In this document: positions 10,901-25,900 of the stretch, piece after piece
How the letters are laid out: every line of letters begins with the position of its first letter
Position numbering within the stretch: position 1 is the first letter of the stretch
Source: Limnoperna fortunei
Taxonomy: Eukaryota; Mollusca; Bivalvia; Mytilida; Modiolidae
Assembly: GCA_944474755.1 (NCBI GenBank)
Contig: OX104114.1
Coordinates: 24,761,220-24,825,219, forward strand
Length of the DNA stretch: 64,000 nucleotides
Direction: 5' to 3'
Position numbers and translations under genes: made by a program
The notes under the pieces: model-generated
The model's database searches: none
The model's input: only the letters and a program-made list of their open reading frames with translations
What the model was told of the DNA's origin: nothing

Positions 10901-13900
10901 TCGCAATAATTAATAAATAGTGTAATCATATTTTATAAACTTTATTACGAAATTATGGAAATACATACCAAGAAAACACTTATCAACTTACAGTTCGATA
11001 GAACTAATGAAACAATACAAATTGTTTTAAACGTAATTGACAACACACAGGTCAAAAAAATAACAGAATGTCTTTATTGAAACGAAACTCGACAACATAC
11101 ATCATTGATCAGATCAAAAGCAATTTTCAATAGCTATCATTTTTAATTAAACATGACAAAATAATTCGGACAGTAATTAGCGGATCATCAATTAACCTTA
11201 ATAATGCATGTCCTGCGCTTGGATTACCAGTTCGTTTTATTACATTGCCTATTCAAATTGTAATTGCCAATCAAAAATCGTCTTTGCTCCATGACAGGTG
11301 TTTAAGAAAAAACAGACGCGTATTAAGTAACAATACAAAATACAAATGAAATTGTTAGTTTTGACATCGATATCGAGAGAAAAATTAACTTCGAGACAAC
11401 GAGGTTTAAATTACACTAATTAATATTGTCCGGACTGCAAAAATCCATTGAGTTAAGCGAAATATCGAAACAACCAAGATCGACACATCCGAGGAAGAAA
11501 TGCATTGTTGATATGGAAAAAATGCCGGGACTTAAAAATTATATCGACACAACGGAGGTATCGAGTCAACCAAGTTCGAGACAACGAGGTTCGACTGTAC
11601 ATTTTACTTTATTGAATTAAGGATATAGACTGCCTTGTGCCGGACCTCGACTCCGTGGGTGGTCCCTAATTGTCCTAATCCTACAGATTAGTCCGACAAA
11701 TGACTTTAGAATTGTACAACAAACCGCTTTTTACCGCAAAAAGGCTAAGCGGGTATCAGCATACTCAACATATATCAATGATTCGAACATCCTTATCTAC
11801 AGTTTATTTTTTAAACAAATACTTGAATAGTAGTTCTTCTCTTAATTTATAAAAATTATAAATTCTTAAAAACTATAACTAATAATACACAAAATCCGGT
11901 GCAACACCGACACAACACCAAATCCGGTGTGACACCTCTAAACACCAAATCCGGTGCAACACCTTTAAACACCAAATCCGGTGTTACACCTTCACAACAC
12001 CAACACCGGCAACACCAGCAGAAACACAACTGTAAAACATTTTGAAATGTGATAAAATTGCCGTTTGAAAAATGGTGTGACTAGAAAAATATTGTAATAA
12101 ATATTAGATACTAACGCTAGGTATATCCGACATTCTTTAGGTATTTTCCAACTTTCTCCTCTCCAAACTTGTAAAAATGAATCGCCAACAATCTCAAAAC
12201 CCAAAATGCAGTCTCCGTGTCCGTCTTTGGGTGAAACGCTTAAATACCCCTGATGACGTAATATAACAGTTTTAAGCCAATCGCTACTGACGTTCCCGGA
12301 ACGGGAATCCCCGTAATGTCGACTGCCATAAGTAACAACAAAACGTTTATTGAGAATAAAAATTAAATCCCGACCCTAAACCGATAATAGAATAACAAGG
12401 ACGAAACATGCATGCTCTTGCCGACATCATGGATCATCAATGTAGGATTTCAATAAGGACACGTTTTCTAACAAAATCGTGAAAAGTTTACAATTCGGCG
12501 TTGGTTAAAATATTCCACTTGTTTGAATATTCGTCACTTGCTCGTTCTGGAATTATATTCAAAATTACTTTACTCATCTTCGGAATTAACAGAAACAACA
12601 AGTAAGATTATTTAAAATTCGTACTCTAGGTCAACAATTGAAATTACTGATCTTTAAACTACGTTTCAGTCATAGACATGCACGCTTGTCTCTTGGACAC
12701 GTTCTCCTTAGAAGATACTTCCTTCAGCAAAATTAGACTTCTCACAAACATAAATAAAGTAATATCCAACAATATTTAAACCAATAACACCGTAACATAT
12801 TTATTAAACAACAACAACCACCATTCATACTTCTTCGAGACTACAAAAATAAAGGGGGGGGGGGTAACCGTCGTGACAATATTATATATATGCCTATCAA
12901 TATCAGATGTACTAGTATTATACAAAATATACAATAGTATACACTGTATCTTGAGAATACCTCCACAGATTTTTCTTTTAACTGCATAGTTGTTTATAAT
13001 GTGTTAGCCTCATTTTCTGTATATTTTTTGGTAAATTTCTGATGTTTTGCTGTGGGAGTTCTAGTTTTATGGGACTATGTTCATGACAAAAGGGGCATTT
13101 TTTTTACTTTTAAGACTCAAAGTCCAAAACACTTTCATTAGTTTTCTTGAAATTATGGGGCATTGTTCATACTGATAGATGTGAAAAAATTATGAATCCA
13201 TAAGTGTATATAAAGCTCTTATCTGTATCTTCAATTCTGTCCACTCACTCCTCCCCCCTTTCTCTAGATAAAAATTAGCTGAATGTTTTTAGAAAAAAAT
13301 ATTATTTTTAGATATATAAAAATGTACCCATGGGTAATATACCTACATGTGTTCTGAAATTATTGTTTTACTTTTGTCAAAAAATTACCTTTATTAGTTA
13401 CATGTAAAGCCCAAAACTAGTAACCAGGCTCAATTTTAAACACTGTATTAAAAAAACGTGGTTTTGAAATACATATAAGGATTAAGATATGAACCACAAG
13501 TTAGTATATACCTACAACAGTAGGTATATCGTATAAATTATTGATTTCCAATGTTTTTTATTGAAGTTTTTCTTTTTTGGCATTCTTTTAATTAAATTTG
13601 GCTTATAGCATTTAAGACATGGTTTATTTTTCGGTACCAAATGGGTTTCTAATTGAAATTAATAAAACTGATAAAATTTGAACTTCCAAAACTTTCTGCC
13701 TTTTTTTCTTCAGGAAGCCTTATTAGTCAAAATTTTTATGTATTGCTTCATTCCTTAGGATTAGCATTCATTGTCAGATTAATGTTAAACTGGGTATGGT
13801 TTTAATTTTGTTAGGATTTTTATTTCACTTTTAAGAATTTTTTAGCCACATGTACATATATGTATATCAGGACATTAGGTCTAGTTTAACAAGTAATTGG

Positions 13901-16900
13901 GTAGGGGAGAATCCAGACCTTAGGCCTTTTCAATTGAGGTTTTTATACAATGAAATTTAAGGTAACACTTGATAGTATTTGCAACACAGAGAAAAGTCTA
14001 GATTTATGAACTCAAAATACATGTAATATTAAATGCTCCTATTTTGAAGGTGAAAGTGCCTTGCATTTTGCTATAGTTAATGAAGATCCATCCATGGTAA
14101 AGTTTTTGTTGGATCATGGGGCGGACTATCATCAACGAGCGACCGGAAACTTCTTCAATCCTGATGACCAAAAGGAATCCAGAACTGACTCTCTTGTACA
14201 TGAATGGGTGGACATTTGTGAAAAAACTAATTATAATGGGTATGGTTCGTCCAGTGTCCACAAAAAACTTCTCTAATTTGAAAAATTTGTCTCTGTTATA
14301 GGATTAAACACTGTGTTTTAGGAAATTATCAATGTATAAACTCTGGCAACTCACTTACAAACTAAATAAAGTGCAAAGGACTTAATGTCAAATGTGTGAG
14401 GGACGGTCGGAGTTCCCTCTCCCACAATACACTATAATAGGAGAACAACATTTTGTTTACATTGGATACTGTGAGTAGTCCGCTCAGAGGAAATATCAAA
14501 ACAATATAAATAAATTACAAAATAAATAGAATTATTAAAAATTAACCAGTCAAATTGTAAATATATACTTGTACATTTAAGGTTAAGCTCCATGATTTTA
14601 GAAAAATTTTGAGACGTTTTTAGCAGCTTGTATCACATTGAATATTGTACCTGTCAACTACAAAAGGTGGAGTTAACAAACTAGAAGTTTGGTCCAACGA
14701 ATAACCACACCCAGTGTGCACAGTTTGTTAAGTAAACATAAACTGTTATATACAAATAAATCATCTTAACTAAAGGAAAACAAAAATAAAACCAAAAAAA
14801 AAGATAATTATTATTAGGACCCTGACACTTAGTGGCGGATGACCTATAGTGATCAGTCTGTTTGTCCATACGTCAAAACTATACATGTTCAGGCTATAAC
14901 AATTTTTAAATTTTGAGGTATGGTTTTGATATTTGGTATGTGGGTAGGTAATATCAGAACCATAGTTGATTACCTTTGACCTTGAATGTTGACCTCAGTA
15001 TCGATACCATCTCTTTTATATTTAGTTAATAGTTGTAAAATCTTGCTATAAACAAAAACTTGAAATGTCCAAATGATTTCAGTTTTATAATAACTGTTTT
15101 TAGACATGTATATTTTGGAGAGTATCCATTGAGCTTTGCCGCCTGCCTTGGACAAGAAGAATGTGTCCGTCTGCTTCTAGCCAAGGGAGCTAACCCTAAC
15201 CTCCAGGATACCAATGGCAATACAGTAATGCATATGTTGGTTATTCATGATAAGAAGGTATAAATTCTAACTTTAAAATATTATAAATAGTATTATTTAT
15301 AGATAGAAATATGATACAAAATTATGATGTTTCTTAAAAACTTTCAGCTTTTCAATGCTTTCCAACTTTTAACTTTCCAACAAGACTCAATTACATGAGA
15401 ACTAAATAATTTTCTACATACATGTAACTCCCTTGTTCTAATATTTAACAATAACAATATCCTTAGAATTAACTTTCATTGTAGACAGATCTAAATTGAT
15501 GTCTAAAATTTACAGCTTACAAATTGTTAATTACATATAAAAAATGCATTAAACATACATGAACAAGTTTAGGTGTCTTTTATCTTATCTGACAAAGGAG
15601 AAGCAACTGGAAGGAAAGGTTTGAATTTTATATCTTGATGTTCATTCTTTAAAAAATGTATCTGCTTTCATAGAAGTTGGTCTTATGACTTAATGTCAAA
15701 GCCGTCACTCTTAAGATAAAACATAAAATGGAGAAGGGAAGTGGGAGGCATTTTTTTCAGGCATAAAAATATTCTAAAATATAAAATAAAAGATCTCAGT
15801 TTAGGATTGGTCAATATAACCTTTGATTTATAGGAATAAAATATTGCAAATATCATGCAAATATTTTATAAAATCACAGAATTTGGGACCTTAATTTATG
15901 GGACACCCATGTTTTGTTGCCATAAAGTTAATTTTTGTCATGTGTGTAACAGATTACACTTTGTTTACATATTATTGTATGATATCAAGTTTTGATCGCT
16001 TTTTCAATTTATATATGTTTGATTTGTAACATAAAAACCTTCGTCCAGGTTTCTTTTAACATTTGTAACATAAAAACCTTCATCCAGGTTTCTTTTAACA
16101 TTTGTAACATAAAAACCTTCATCCAGGTTTCTTTTAACATTTGTAACATAAAAACCTTCATCCAGGTTTCTTTTAACATTTGTAATATAAAATCCTTCAT
16201 CCAGGTTTCCTTTAACATTTGTAACATAAAAGCCTTCATCCAGGTTTCTTTTAACATTTGTAATATAAAAACCTTCATCCAGGTTTCTTTTAACATTTGT
16301 AACATATAAACCTTCATCCAGGTTTCTTTTAACATTTTTAATATAAAAACCTTCATCCAGGTTTCTTTTAACATTTGTAACATAAAAACCTCCTTTTTAC
16401 ATTTAGTAATGTCTGGATTGTTTAAAGATAAATTTAATTTATGTCCCATATTTTCTCTGTTAAAATTAACATTTGTAGAAAGGAAAATGAGGGTTTCAAA
16501 TTTGAAATATATTTAGATAATGTTTTGGAGATAGACTAAAAATTGTCTAGTGCCTTTTGAGGCATGTTGTTGATAATAACACTTCTTTTATTTTACAAAT
16601 TTTCTATTGTTTTTCTATTGTTTATCAAATCTTAACTGATATATAAAAGGAAGATTAAACAAAAACATAATTGCTATTTTGCAGTATTTTCCTTTGATCT
16701 TTATGTGAGGTATTATCCCATCTCATTCTACTAGTGTGAGATGGGCATATCTCACCTCGCTGACAAGATTACGTTATGTAAACACCATGACTTCACAATG
16801 TTACAAAACAGCGATAAACAGACTATTTGCGGTTATTAAACTTGATGCATTTTCTTGTCATTTATCTCATGCTTGTTGTCCTTGGATCAGATGGGAACGA

Positions 16901-19900
16901 AAAAATGCATCTCGTTTCAGAAAACATTACTAATCTATTATTATCCTCTGAAATCATGTTTTAATATGAATTAGAAGTAACCATGGTGGGCTATATCTCA
17001 GCAACATCACCAGAAGCAGATAAAAAAATATAAGTATTTACAAATTTTTCAGTGATACATTTACATAATTAAAGAGCTTAACATTAATTTTTTTTTCTAA
17101 ATTCTAGTTCTTTTATTAAGTAGTATTCTAGCTAAGGGTCGGGCAGTGGGAGACACATCAAAAATTTTGTTTTTAGCTTTTTTGGCTTAGATGCATTCAT
17201 TTTGATATAAAAACAAATTGTAACAAGATTTTACATTTGAAAAAGTGTCAATTGCCTAGATAATTTTTGACTGGTTACATAAAGAAAAATTTGGCGGGAA
17301 AATTTCCTGGCATTTTTCAGTGTACAATTCAACTAAATTTCAAATGATTATATCTTAAAAAGGCAAAATAAGTCAGAACTTTAATAAATTAGAATGTTGG
17401 TATATTGGATAGTTTTATCAAATTCCATGATCAAAAGTCTGCGTTTTTTTCCTTCATGTGCCATCACATGTATGCCTTTTGCCTGATTCTTACGTGGACT
17501 GATACTTAAAAGTTCACTAATTTACTTCCTAAAAATGGGTCAGAATGTACTTTTTTTGTTATCTAGTTGTAGTTTAAATTGTATTAACATAAAAGTTTGG
17601 TTGTAGTACCCGAATATGTCAGGTTTACTTTCTAAGAAAAGCTCTATCAAATATTAAATATTCATGGGAATAAAATAATTCTTAGAATAGAAGAGTAGAA
17701 AAGTGGTAGAATTACCTGGAAATTAATGGAAGGAAATTAATGGAATTACAAGAAAGTAAATGAGCGAGAAGGTTATACAACAAGTTTTAATAACTATACA
17801 GCTTAAGGAAACTAGATATGACAGGGTAGGGTAGGAGTGTAAATCGGGGCATATAGAAAGAGTGAGGACTTAACTACTCTGTTCCAGCCAGTAGTACAAA
17901 ATCAGCAGGTTTATTGACTGATTTACTGCATAAAGGGGGTTTAGCCTTTAGGATTTTAATGTTGATTGAATTCTGAAATTTCACCTTTTATATAATGACC
18001 ACAATTTAAATACAGTGTTATTTCTGTCATACTGATTATTTACAGCTTGTAGATGTCAGTGTTGTGTATAGTTACACAAGTGCTTTCTTTTTACTGTACA
18101 TTAACACATGTTATTTAACATTCACAGAACTCTGAATTATTTAATTAATTACAGTAGAGAATTAGTTTATTTTGTTAAATATTCTATGGATTTCTACGCT
18201 ATGACTTGGGTACATTTTGTTAAATATTCTACGGATTTCTACACTATGACCTGGGTACATTTTGTTAAATATTCTACGGATTTCTACACTATAACCTGGG
18301 TACATTTTGTTACATATTCTATGGATTTCTACACTATGACCTGGGTACATTTTGTTAAATATTCTATGGATTTCTACAGTATGACCTGGATACATTTTGT
18401 TAAATATTCTATGGATTTCTACACTATGACCTGGGTACATTTTTTTAAATATTCTATGGATTTCTACACTATGACCTGGGTACATTTTGTTAAATATTCT
18501 ATGGATTTCTACACTATGACCTGGGTACATTTTGTTAAATATTCTATGGATTTCTACACTATGACCTGGGTACATTTTGTTAAATATTCTACGGATTTCT
18601 ACACTATGACCTGGGTACATTTTGTTAAATATTCTATAGATTTCTACACTATGACCTGGGTACATTTTGTTAAATATTCTATGGATTTCTACACTATGAC
18701 CTGGGTACATTTTGTTAAATATTCTTTGGATTTCTACTCTATGACCTGGGTACATTTTGTTAAATATTCTATGGATTTCTACACTATGACCTGGGTACAT
18801 TTTGTTAAATATTCTATGGATTTCTACACTATGACCTGGGTACATTTTGTTAAATATTCTATGGATTTCTACTCTATGACCTGGGTACATTTTGTTAAAT
18901 ATTCTATGGATTTCTACACTATGACCTGGGAACATTTTGTTAAATATTCTATGGATTTCTACACTATGACCTGGGTACATTTTGTTAAATATTCTATGGA
19001 TTTCTACACTATGACCTGGGTACATTTTGTTAAATATTCTATGGATTTCTACACTATGACCTGGGTACATTTTGTTAAATATTCTATGGATTTCTACACT
19101 ATGACCTGGGTACATTTTGTTAAATATTCTATGGATTTCTACACTATGACCTGGGTACATTTTGTTACATATTCTATGGATTTCTACACTATGACCTGGG
19201 TACATTTTGTTAAATATTCTATGGATTTCTACACTATGACTTGGGTACATTTTGCTGCTTCCCCAGTCCACAGTGGAAGCCCATCAATGTGTACTTGTCT
19301 TTTGCTCATATTTTGTTAAAAGAAGGAACATAGATCCTTAGCTGCTTTGATTTATTGAATTGCACATGCAATTGATAAAGCTAAAGTACAGCATTTTAAA
19401 TCCTTAGACTCACCATTGTGTTTAAACCCACTGTGTACTCGTGGAAACATCAAAGTCCTCACTTGAGCTGTACTGTTACAGCTCAAGTACATGTTGTAAA
19501 ATAAGACATTTAAAACAATTATTATTAAGAATATTGGTTTTCTGTGTGCTTTTTGCTTGAATTTTATCATTAAAATAAGAAAAAAAAGTTGTGTTATTTT
19601 ATTATTCTGCATTAACTTTGTGAACTTTGTCATAAATTTGTGAAGTAGTTATATTGCTTGAATGTTTTCTGTGTTATAACTACAAAACTTAAACAATATG
19701 TGCATTTACTATAGTGTTATATACAGTTTTCTTATATAGCCTGAATTATGTCCGAGTCAGTCATATTGGGTAACGCTGATGGTCTATACAGCTGATTGGG
19801 ACCCAATAGGACTGTACAAAAAGATAATAAAGGCTTTATATTAAAATACCCTTTAAATTGTCATTAACCTATGGCAACCCATTAATCTGACTTGTTTAAC

Positions 19901-22900
19901 ATAATAAAAAATTTTATGGTTAATTTCAGTTTTGTGTTAAAGGCCAGGCTTCTCTCCAGTAAAACTAGAAGTCTTTTTGATGTTAAATTACTGAAACTGG
20001 CATAACACTTCCAACATGATAGCGAATAATAATACTCTTCCTTTTTGCTTAAAATTTATGTGTAACTTGTTATCTTTTGACCTAATGACAGACATTAAAT
20101 CCCACAGATATGCAAAAATAAGCTTAATAAATTCTGTAAGCACAGCTTACTGATGGAATTACTATCTGTAGAGAAAGTTGAGATTTGAAAAAACTTCACA
20201 GTTAGGAATTTCACACTGGAAACCACCTTCAAAAATTATTTGTAAATGGTGAAAGTAAAGAGGGCTGAATTTCTGTACATAAATATGTTGTATGTATTTA
20301 CATTGTACCTTGAAGTCATTTTTGTCCTGAAAAATTGATATTTTCTTATTTTTAACTTGCTTGGATTTACAGTATGCACAGAAAAAGGTTTGAACTTATT
20401 TAAACATATTATTACACTTATCAACAGATGTGTAGCAAACTTGTTTTTTAAAATTTAAGCTTAACTAGAAGAATAGCTTCAAAAGTCAGTACCATAAAAG
20501 TCAATTCAGTTGCTAAGCAGACGTTGACATGTGTTCTTTCTTTGCATTATTTGTTTGTGTGTTGTATATTGCTAGATAATGGGGATGCTGTGTCTTATCC
20601 TTCGGCATGATTTGTTGTCAGTGCTTGCAAAGTAAACTTTGAAAAAACATATAATAAGCATGAAGACTGCTATGAAATGTCTATGTTATTATTGAAAAAT
20701 ACATTCCTGAAATATTGCTGTCAATGTATTTAGACACATTTGTAATAGTACATTAATGTTTCGAGATAGGTGTATGAGGTTTACGAAGAGGGTTTCATAG
20801 TTCAGAAGTAAATAAAAGTTGAGTTTAAATCAGAAAATGTAAAATGACTCATATAGACAAAATTTTATGCCTAATATCATAAAGAGCAACAACAAACTCA
20901 TATAGACAAAATTTTATGCCTAATATCATGAAGAGCCACAACAAACATATTTTTTGTCATGTAATAATAACAATGTATAAATGCTTAAAACAAATTGCAA
21001 AAAAGTTAAGGGGCCTTGGTAGCCAAGTGGTTAAGGTAGTTAGTCTACTATTGATCACACGTCAACACTGAGATTGCGGTTTCCAGTCTCAATGCGGACG
21101 GGGTGCGCTCAACTCCAATCTTAATAGATAAGGATTGCCAGTTTTTGTCTCGCCTGCGACGAAAGTCGCTGGAGGCGAGACATATGTATGGGAATCCGGC
21201 GGCGGCAGTGGCGTAAACACTTGACATCTTGCTTCATATCTTTGTAAGCCCAAGCCCTAGGTCCATCAAATTTGGTCCAGAGGTAGCTTATGATGAGTAC
21301 TTGCCAGTCAGACACCTGTCACCTGACCTTGACCTCAGTTTCACGGTCCAGTGACTACGTTAAAGTTTTTGGGTTACGACAGTTCCTCTGTAACTACTCA
21401 TGGTAGGATGACAATATTTTGTGTATAGGTTGCTGATGACTAGTACATGACTGTCTGGTAGGTGTCACCTGACCTTGACCTCAATTTCACGGTCCAGCGA
21501 CTACGTTAAAGTTTTTGGGTTACGACAGTTCCTCTGTAACTACGCATGGTAGGATGACAATATTTGGTGTATAGGTTGCTGATGACTAGTACATGACTGT
21601 CTGGTAGGTGTCACCGGACCTTGACCTCAATTTCACGGTCCAGCAACTACGTTAAAGTTTGTGGGTTACGACAGTTCCTCTGTAACTATGCATGGTAGGA
21701 TGACAATATTTGGTGTATAGGTTGCTGATGACTAGTACATGACTGTCTGGTAGGTGTCACCTGACCTTGACCTCAATTTCACTGTCCAGCGACTACGTTA
21801 AAGTTTTGGGGTTACGACAGTTCCTCTGTAACTATGCATGGTAGGATGACAATATTTGATGTATAGGTTGCTGATGACTAGTACATGACTGTTTGGTAGG
21901 TGCCACCTGACCTTGACCTCAATTTCATGGTCCAGCGACTACGTTAAAGTTTTGGGGTTACGACAGTTCCTCTGTAACTATGCATGGTAGGATGACAATA
22001 TTTGGTGTATAGGTTGCTGATGACTAGTACATGACTGTCTGGTAGGTGTCACCTGACCTTGACCTCAATTTCATTGTCCAGCGACTACGTTAAAGTTTTG
22101 GGGTTACGACAGTTCCTCTGTAACTATGCATGGTAGGATGACAATATTTGGTGTATAGGTTGCTGATGACTAGTACATGACTGTCTGGTAGGTGTCACCT
22201 GACCTTGACCTCAATTTCACAGTCCAGAGACTACCGGTACGTTAAAGTTTTTGGGTTACGACAGTCCTCTGTAACTACACATGGTAGGATGACAATATTT
22301 GGTGTATAGGTTGCTGATGACTAGTACATGACGGTCTGGTAGGTGTCACCTGACCTTGACCTCAATTTCACAGTCCAGTGACTACGTTAAAGTTTTTGGG
22401 TTACGATAGTTCCTCTGTAACTACGCATGGTAGGATGACAATACTTGGTATATAGGTTGCTGATGAATAGTACATGACTGTCTGGTAGGTTCCACCTGAC
22501 CTTGACCTCAATTTCACGGTCCAGCGACTACGTTAAAGTTTTTGGGTTACGGCTGTTCCCCTGTAACTATGCAGGGTATGGTGACAATATTTTGTATACA
22601 GGCCACTTCTGATATTTAATGCTATTTATGTAATGCTTATGACGAAATTTATTTTCGTTACTGATGCGGAATGCAGATGAGATGTTTTTCTGTGTCCACA
22701 CTTGTCCTATATAGGTCTGGGATTTTCTCCAGGTTCCCCGGCTTCCTCCCCCAGTAAACACTGGATGCAATTATATAGCTGAAAAAATGTTGAAAGTGGC
22801 ACAAAACAACATTTAAACAAACAAACAAAAAAGTTATCCCACTCCAGACCAAATAGGCAAGGCAACTATGGCAAATGGCTGAATGCAGTCCGTTGTTGAC

Positions 22901-25900
22901 ATTTCGGCATCAATCTATTACTACAACAAATATTTGTTGACTGGCTTCACTAAAATGATTTTCAAACAGTAAAATGAGAGATTTATTTCTGCAACATGTC
23001 TGCAGATACAAAAGATTGGTAACTTCTTATTACTGTGTTACCTATTTGCAAAGGAAGTAGATTTTGATAACAATAAAACCAATTCTTTTTATTTGCATGT
23101 ATCTGAAAGTTTTTTAATTTTGTGTAAATTGCTTTTTAAACTTTATTGTTTATAAAATACATAAATATGCTAGCTTTGAGTTCTTGTTTACCTGTAGCTT
23201 TTGATATAAATATACATGTTTCTGTTGTAGCACTGCCTTTGAATTTTATTAAATGTTTAATTTTTTAGCTCACCTGGACCGAAGGTCCATGTGAGCTATT
23301 GCTATCACTTGGCGTCCGTCGTCCGTCGTCTGTCGTCCGTCGTAAACTTTTTCAAAAATCTTCTCCTCTGAAACCACTGGGCCAATTTTTTTCAAACTTG
23401 GCCACAATCATCCTTAGGGTTCCTAGTTTCAAGTTTGTACCCAGGGTGTTGATCAACAGACAAATATGGCCGCTGTTACTAAAAATAGAACATGGGGGTC
23501 AACACAGGTTTTTGATCATTATCTAAAAAACTATAATAGCTATAGAGAAAACCGTTACTTCAAATTGATCAGCACATTAAGGTCTACAATAGTTGCTATT
23601 AGTGCGAAGTTGTGTATTGGCTTCTTGTAGGAGTTATTGCCCTTTTTTGACGATTTTTGACAAAATTTTTGGTATTTACAATATAACCTGAAAAATATAC
23701 GAGGTAGAGTGAAACTGTAAATGGCAAAAATGATCAGCAATAAAAGCCCTACAATTCACTTGATTGGTCTGAAATTGTCAGATGACTCTTTATATGAGTT
23801 ATTGCCCTTAAATGGTAATTTTTGTCTCGCCTGCGACGAAAGTCGCTGGAGGCGAGACATATGTATGGGAATCCGGCTGCGGCGGCGGCGGCGTAAACAC
23901 TTGACATCTTGCTTCATATCTTTGTAAGCCCAAGCCCTAGGTCCATCAAATTCGGTCCAGAGGTAGCTTATGATGAGTACTTGCCAGTCAGTCACCTGTC
24001 ACCTGACCTTGACCTCAATTTCACGGTCCAGCGACTACGTTAAAGTTTTTGGGTTACGACAGTTCCTCTGTAACTACGCATGGTAGGATGACAATATTTG
24101 GTGTATAGGTTGCTGATGACTAGTACATGACTGTCTGGTTGGTGTCACCTGACCTTGACCTCAATTTCACGGTCCAGCGACTACGTTAAAGTTTTTGGGT
24201 TACGACAGTTCCTCTGTAACTACGCATGGTAGGATGACAATATTTGGTGTATAGGTTGCTGATGACTAGTACATGACTGTCTGGTAGGTGTCACCTGACC
24301 TTGACCTCAATTTCACGGTCCAGTGACTACGTTAGTGTTTTTGGGTTACGACAGTTCCTCTGTAACTACTCATGGTAGGATGACAATATTTGGTGTATAG
24401 GTTGCTGATGACTAGTACATGACTGTCTGGTAGGTGTCACCTGACCTTGACCTCAATTTCATGGTCCAGCGACTACGTTAAAGTTTTTGGGTTACGGCAG
24501 TTCCTCTGTAACTACGCATGGTAGGATGACAATATTTGGTGTATAGGTTGCTGATGACTAGAACATGACTGTCTGGTAGGTGTCACCTGACCTTGACCTC
24601 AATTTCACGGTCCAGCGACTATGTTAAAGTTTTTGGGTTACGACAGTTCCTCTGTAACTACACATGGTAGGATGACAATATTTGGTGTATAGGTTGCTGA
24701 TGACTAGTACTTGACTGTCTGGTAGGTGTCACCTGACCTTGACCTCAATTTCACGGTCCAGCGACTACGTTAAAGTTTTTGGGTTACGACAGTTCCTCTG
24801 TAACTACACATGGTAGGAAGACAATATTTGGTGTATTGGTTGCTGATGACTAGTACATGACTGTCTGGTAGGTGTCACCTGACCTTGACCTCAATTTCAT
24901 GGTCCAGCGACTACGTTAAAGTTTTTGGGTTACGATAGTTCCTCTGTAACTACGCATGGTAGGATGACAATATTTGGTATATAGGTTGCTGATGAATAGT
25001 ACATGACTGGTAGGTTCCACCTGACCTTGACCTCAATTTCACGGTCCAGCGACTACGTTAAAGTTTTTGGGTTACGGCTGTTCCCCTGTAACTATGCAGG
25101 GTATGGTGACAATATTTTGTATACAGGCCGCTGCTGATATTTAATGCTATTTACGTAATGCTTATGACGAAATTTATTTTCGTTACTGAAGCGGAATGCA
25201 GGCGAGACGTTTTTCTGTGTCCACACTTGTTTATGAAATTTTCCGTTTTTGTCCTGTTACTTTAAAACTATAACAGCTAGGGTAAAACTGTAAATAGCAA
25301 AAATGATCAACAATACAAGCCCTACAATTCACTGTATTAGTCTGAAATTGTCAGATGACTCCTTATAGGAGTTATTGCCCTTAAATGGCAATTTTTTATG
25401 AAATTTTCCATTTTTGTCCTGTAACTTGAAAACTATAGCAGCTAGATTGAAACTGTAAATTGCACAAATGATCAGCAATAAAGACCCTACAATTCACTTG
25501 ATTGGTCTGAAATTGTCAGATGACTCCTTATATGAGTTATTGCCCTTAAATTGTAATTTTTTATGAAATTTTCCGTTTTTGTCCTGTAACTTTAAAACTA
25601 TAACAGCTAGAGTAAAACTGTAAATAGCAAAAATGATCAACAATACAAGCCCTACAATTCACTGTATTAGTCTGAAATTGTCAGATGACACCTTATAGGA
25701 GTTATTGCCCTTAAATGGCAATTTTTTATGAAATTTTCCGTTTTTGTCCTGTAACTTGAAAACTATAGCAGCTAGATTGAAACTGTAAATTGCACAAATG
25801 ATCAGCAATAAAGACCCTACAATTCACTTGATTGGTCTGAAATTGTCAGATGACTCCTTATATGAGTTATTGCCCTTAAATGGTAATTTTTTATGAAATT

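Larger units (their letters stand above)
10465..12878. mobile_element. TG..CA-ended element, possible solo LTR or DNA transposon, with nested Tigger-like copy
   Basis: The left end TGTAACGCTGCCCC and right end GGGGTAACCGTCGTGACA are imperfect inverted repeats (TGTAACG/TGTCACG). They are flanked by ATAT at 10461-10464 and 12879-12882. Inside are a short palindrome (ctcgggtgt..acacccgag, about 10477-10504), the nested element, and a (aacaccaaatccggtg)n array. No ORF of note. TG..CA with a 4 bp duplication fits a solo LTR, but the paired ends also suit a cut-and-paste element. Confidence 0.4.
7605..14049 (+). other. TRPV intron 2
   Basis: A 6.4 kb intron holding two adjacent family-A elements (7738-9133 and 9164-10422), a SINE inside the first, and a TG..CA element (10465-12878) that contains a Tigger-like element. 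The last 1.1 kb (12879-14049) is AT-rich with nothing recognisable. Confidence 0.7.

Noticed and set aside
16009..16449. 105- and 146-codon frames over the 39 bp array
   Set aside because: Same reason: the unit length is a multiple of three.
18108..19319. 403-codon plus-strand and 369-codon minus-strand open frames
   Set aside because: Both are by-products of a stop-free 45 bp unit repeated in an intron; there is no start context, splice support or domain.
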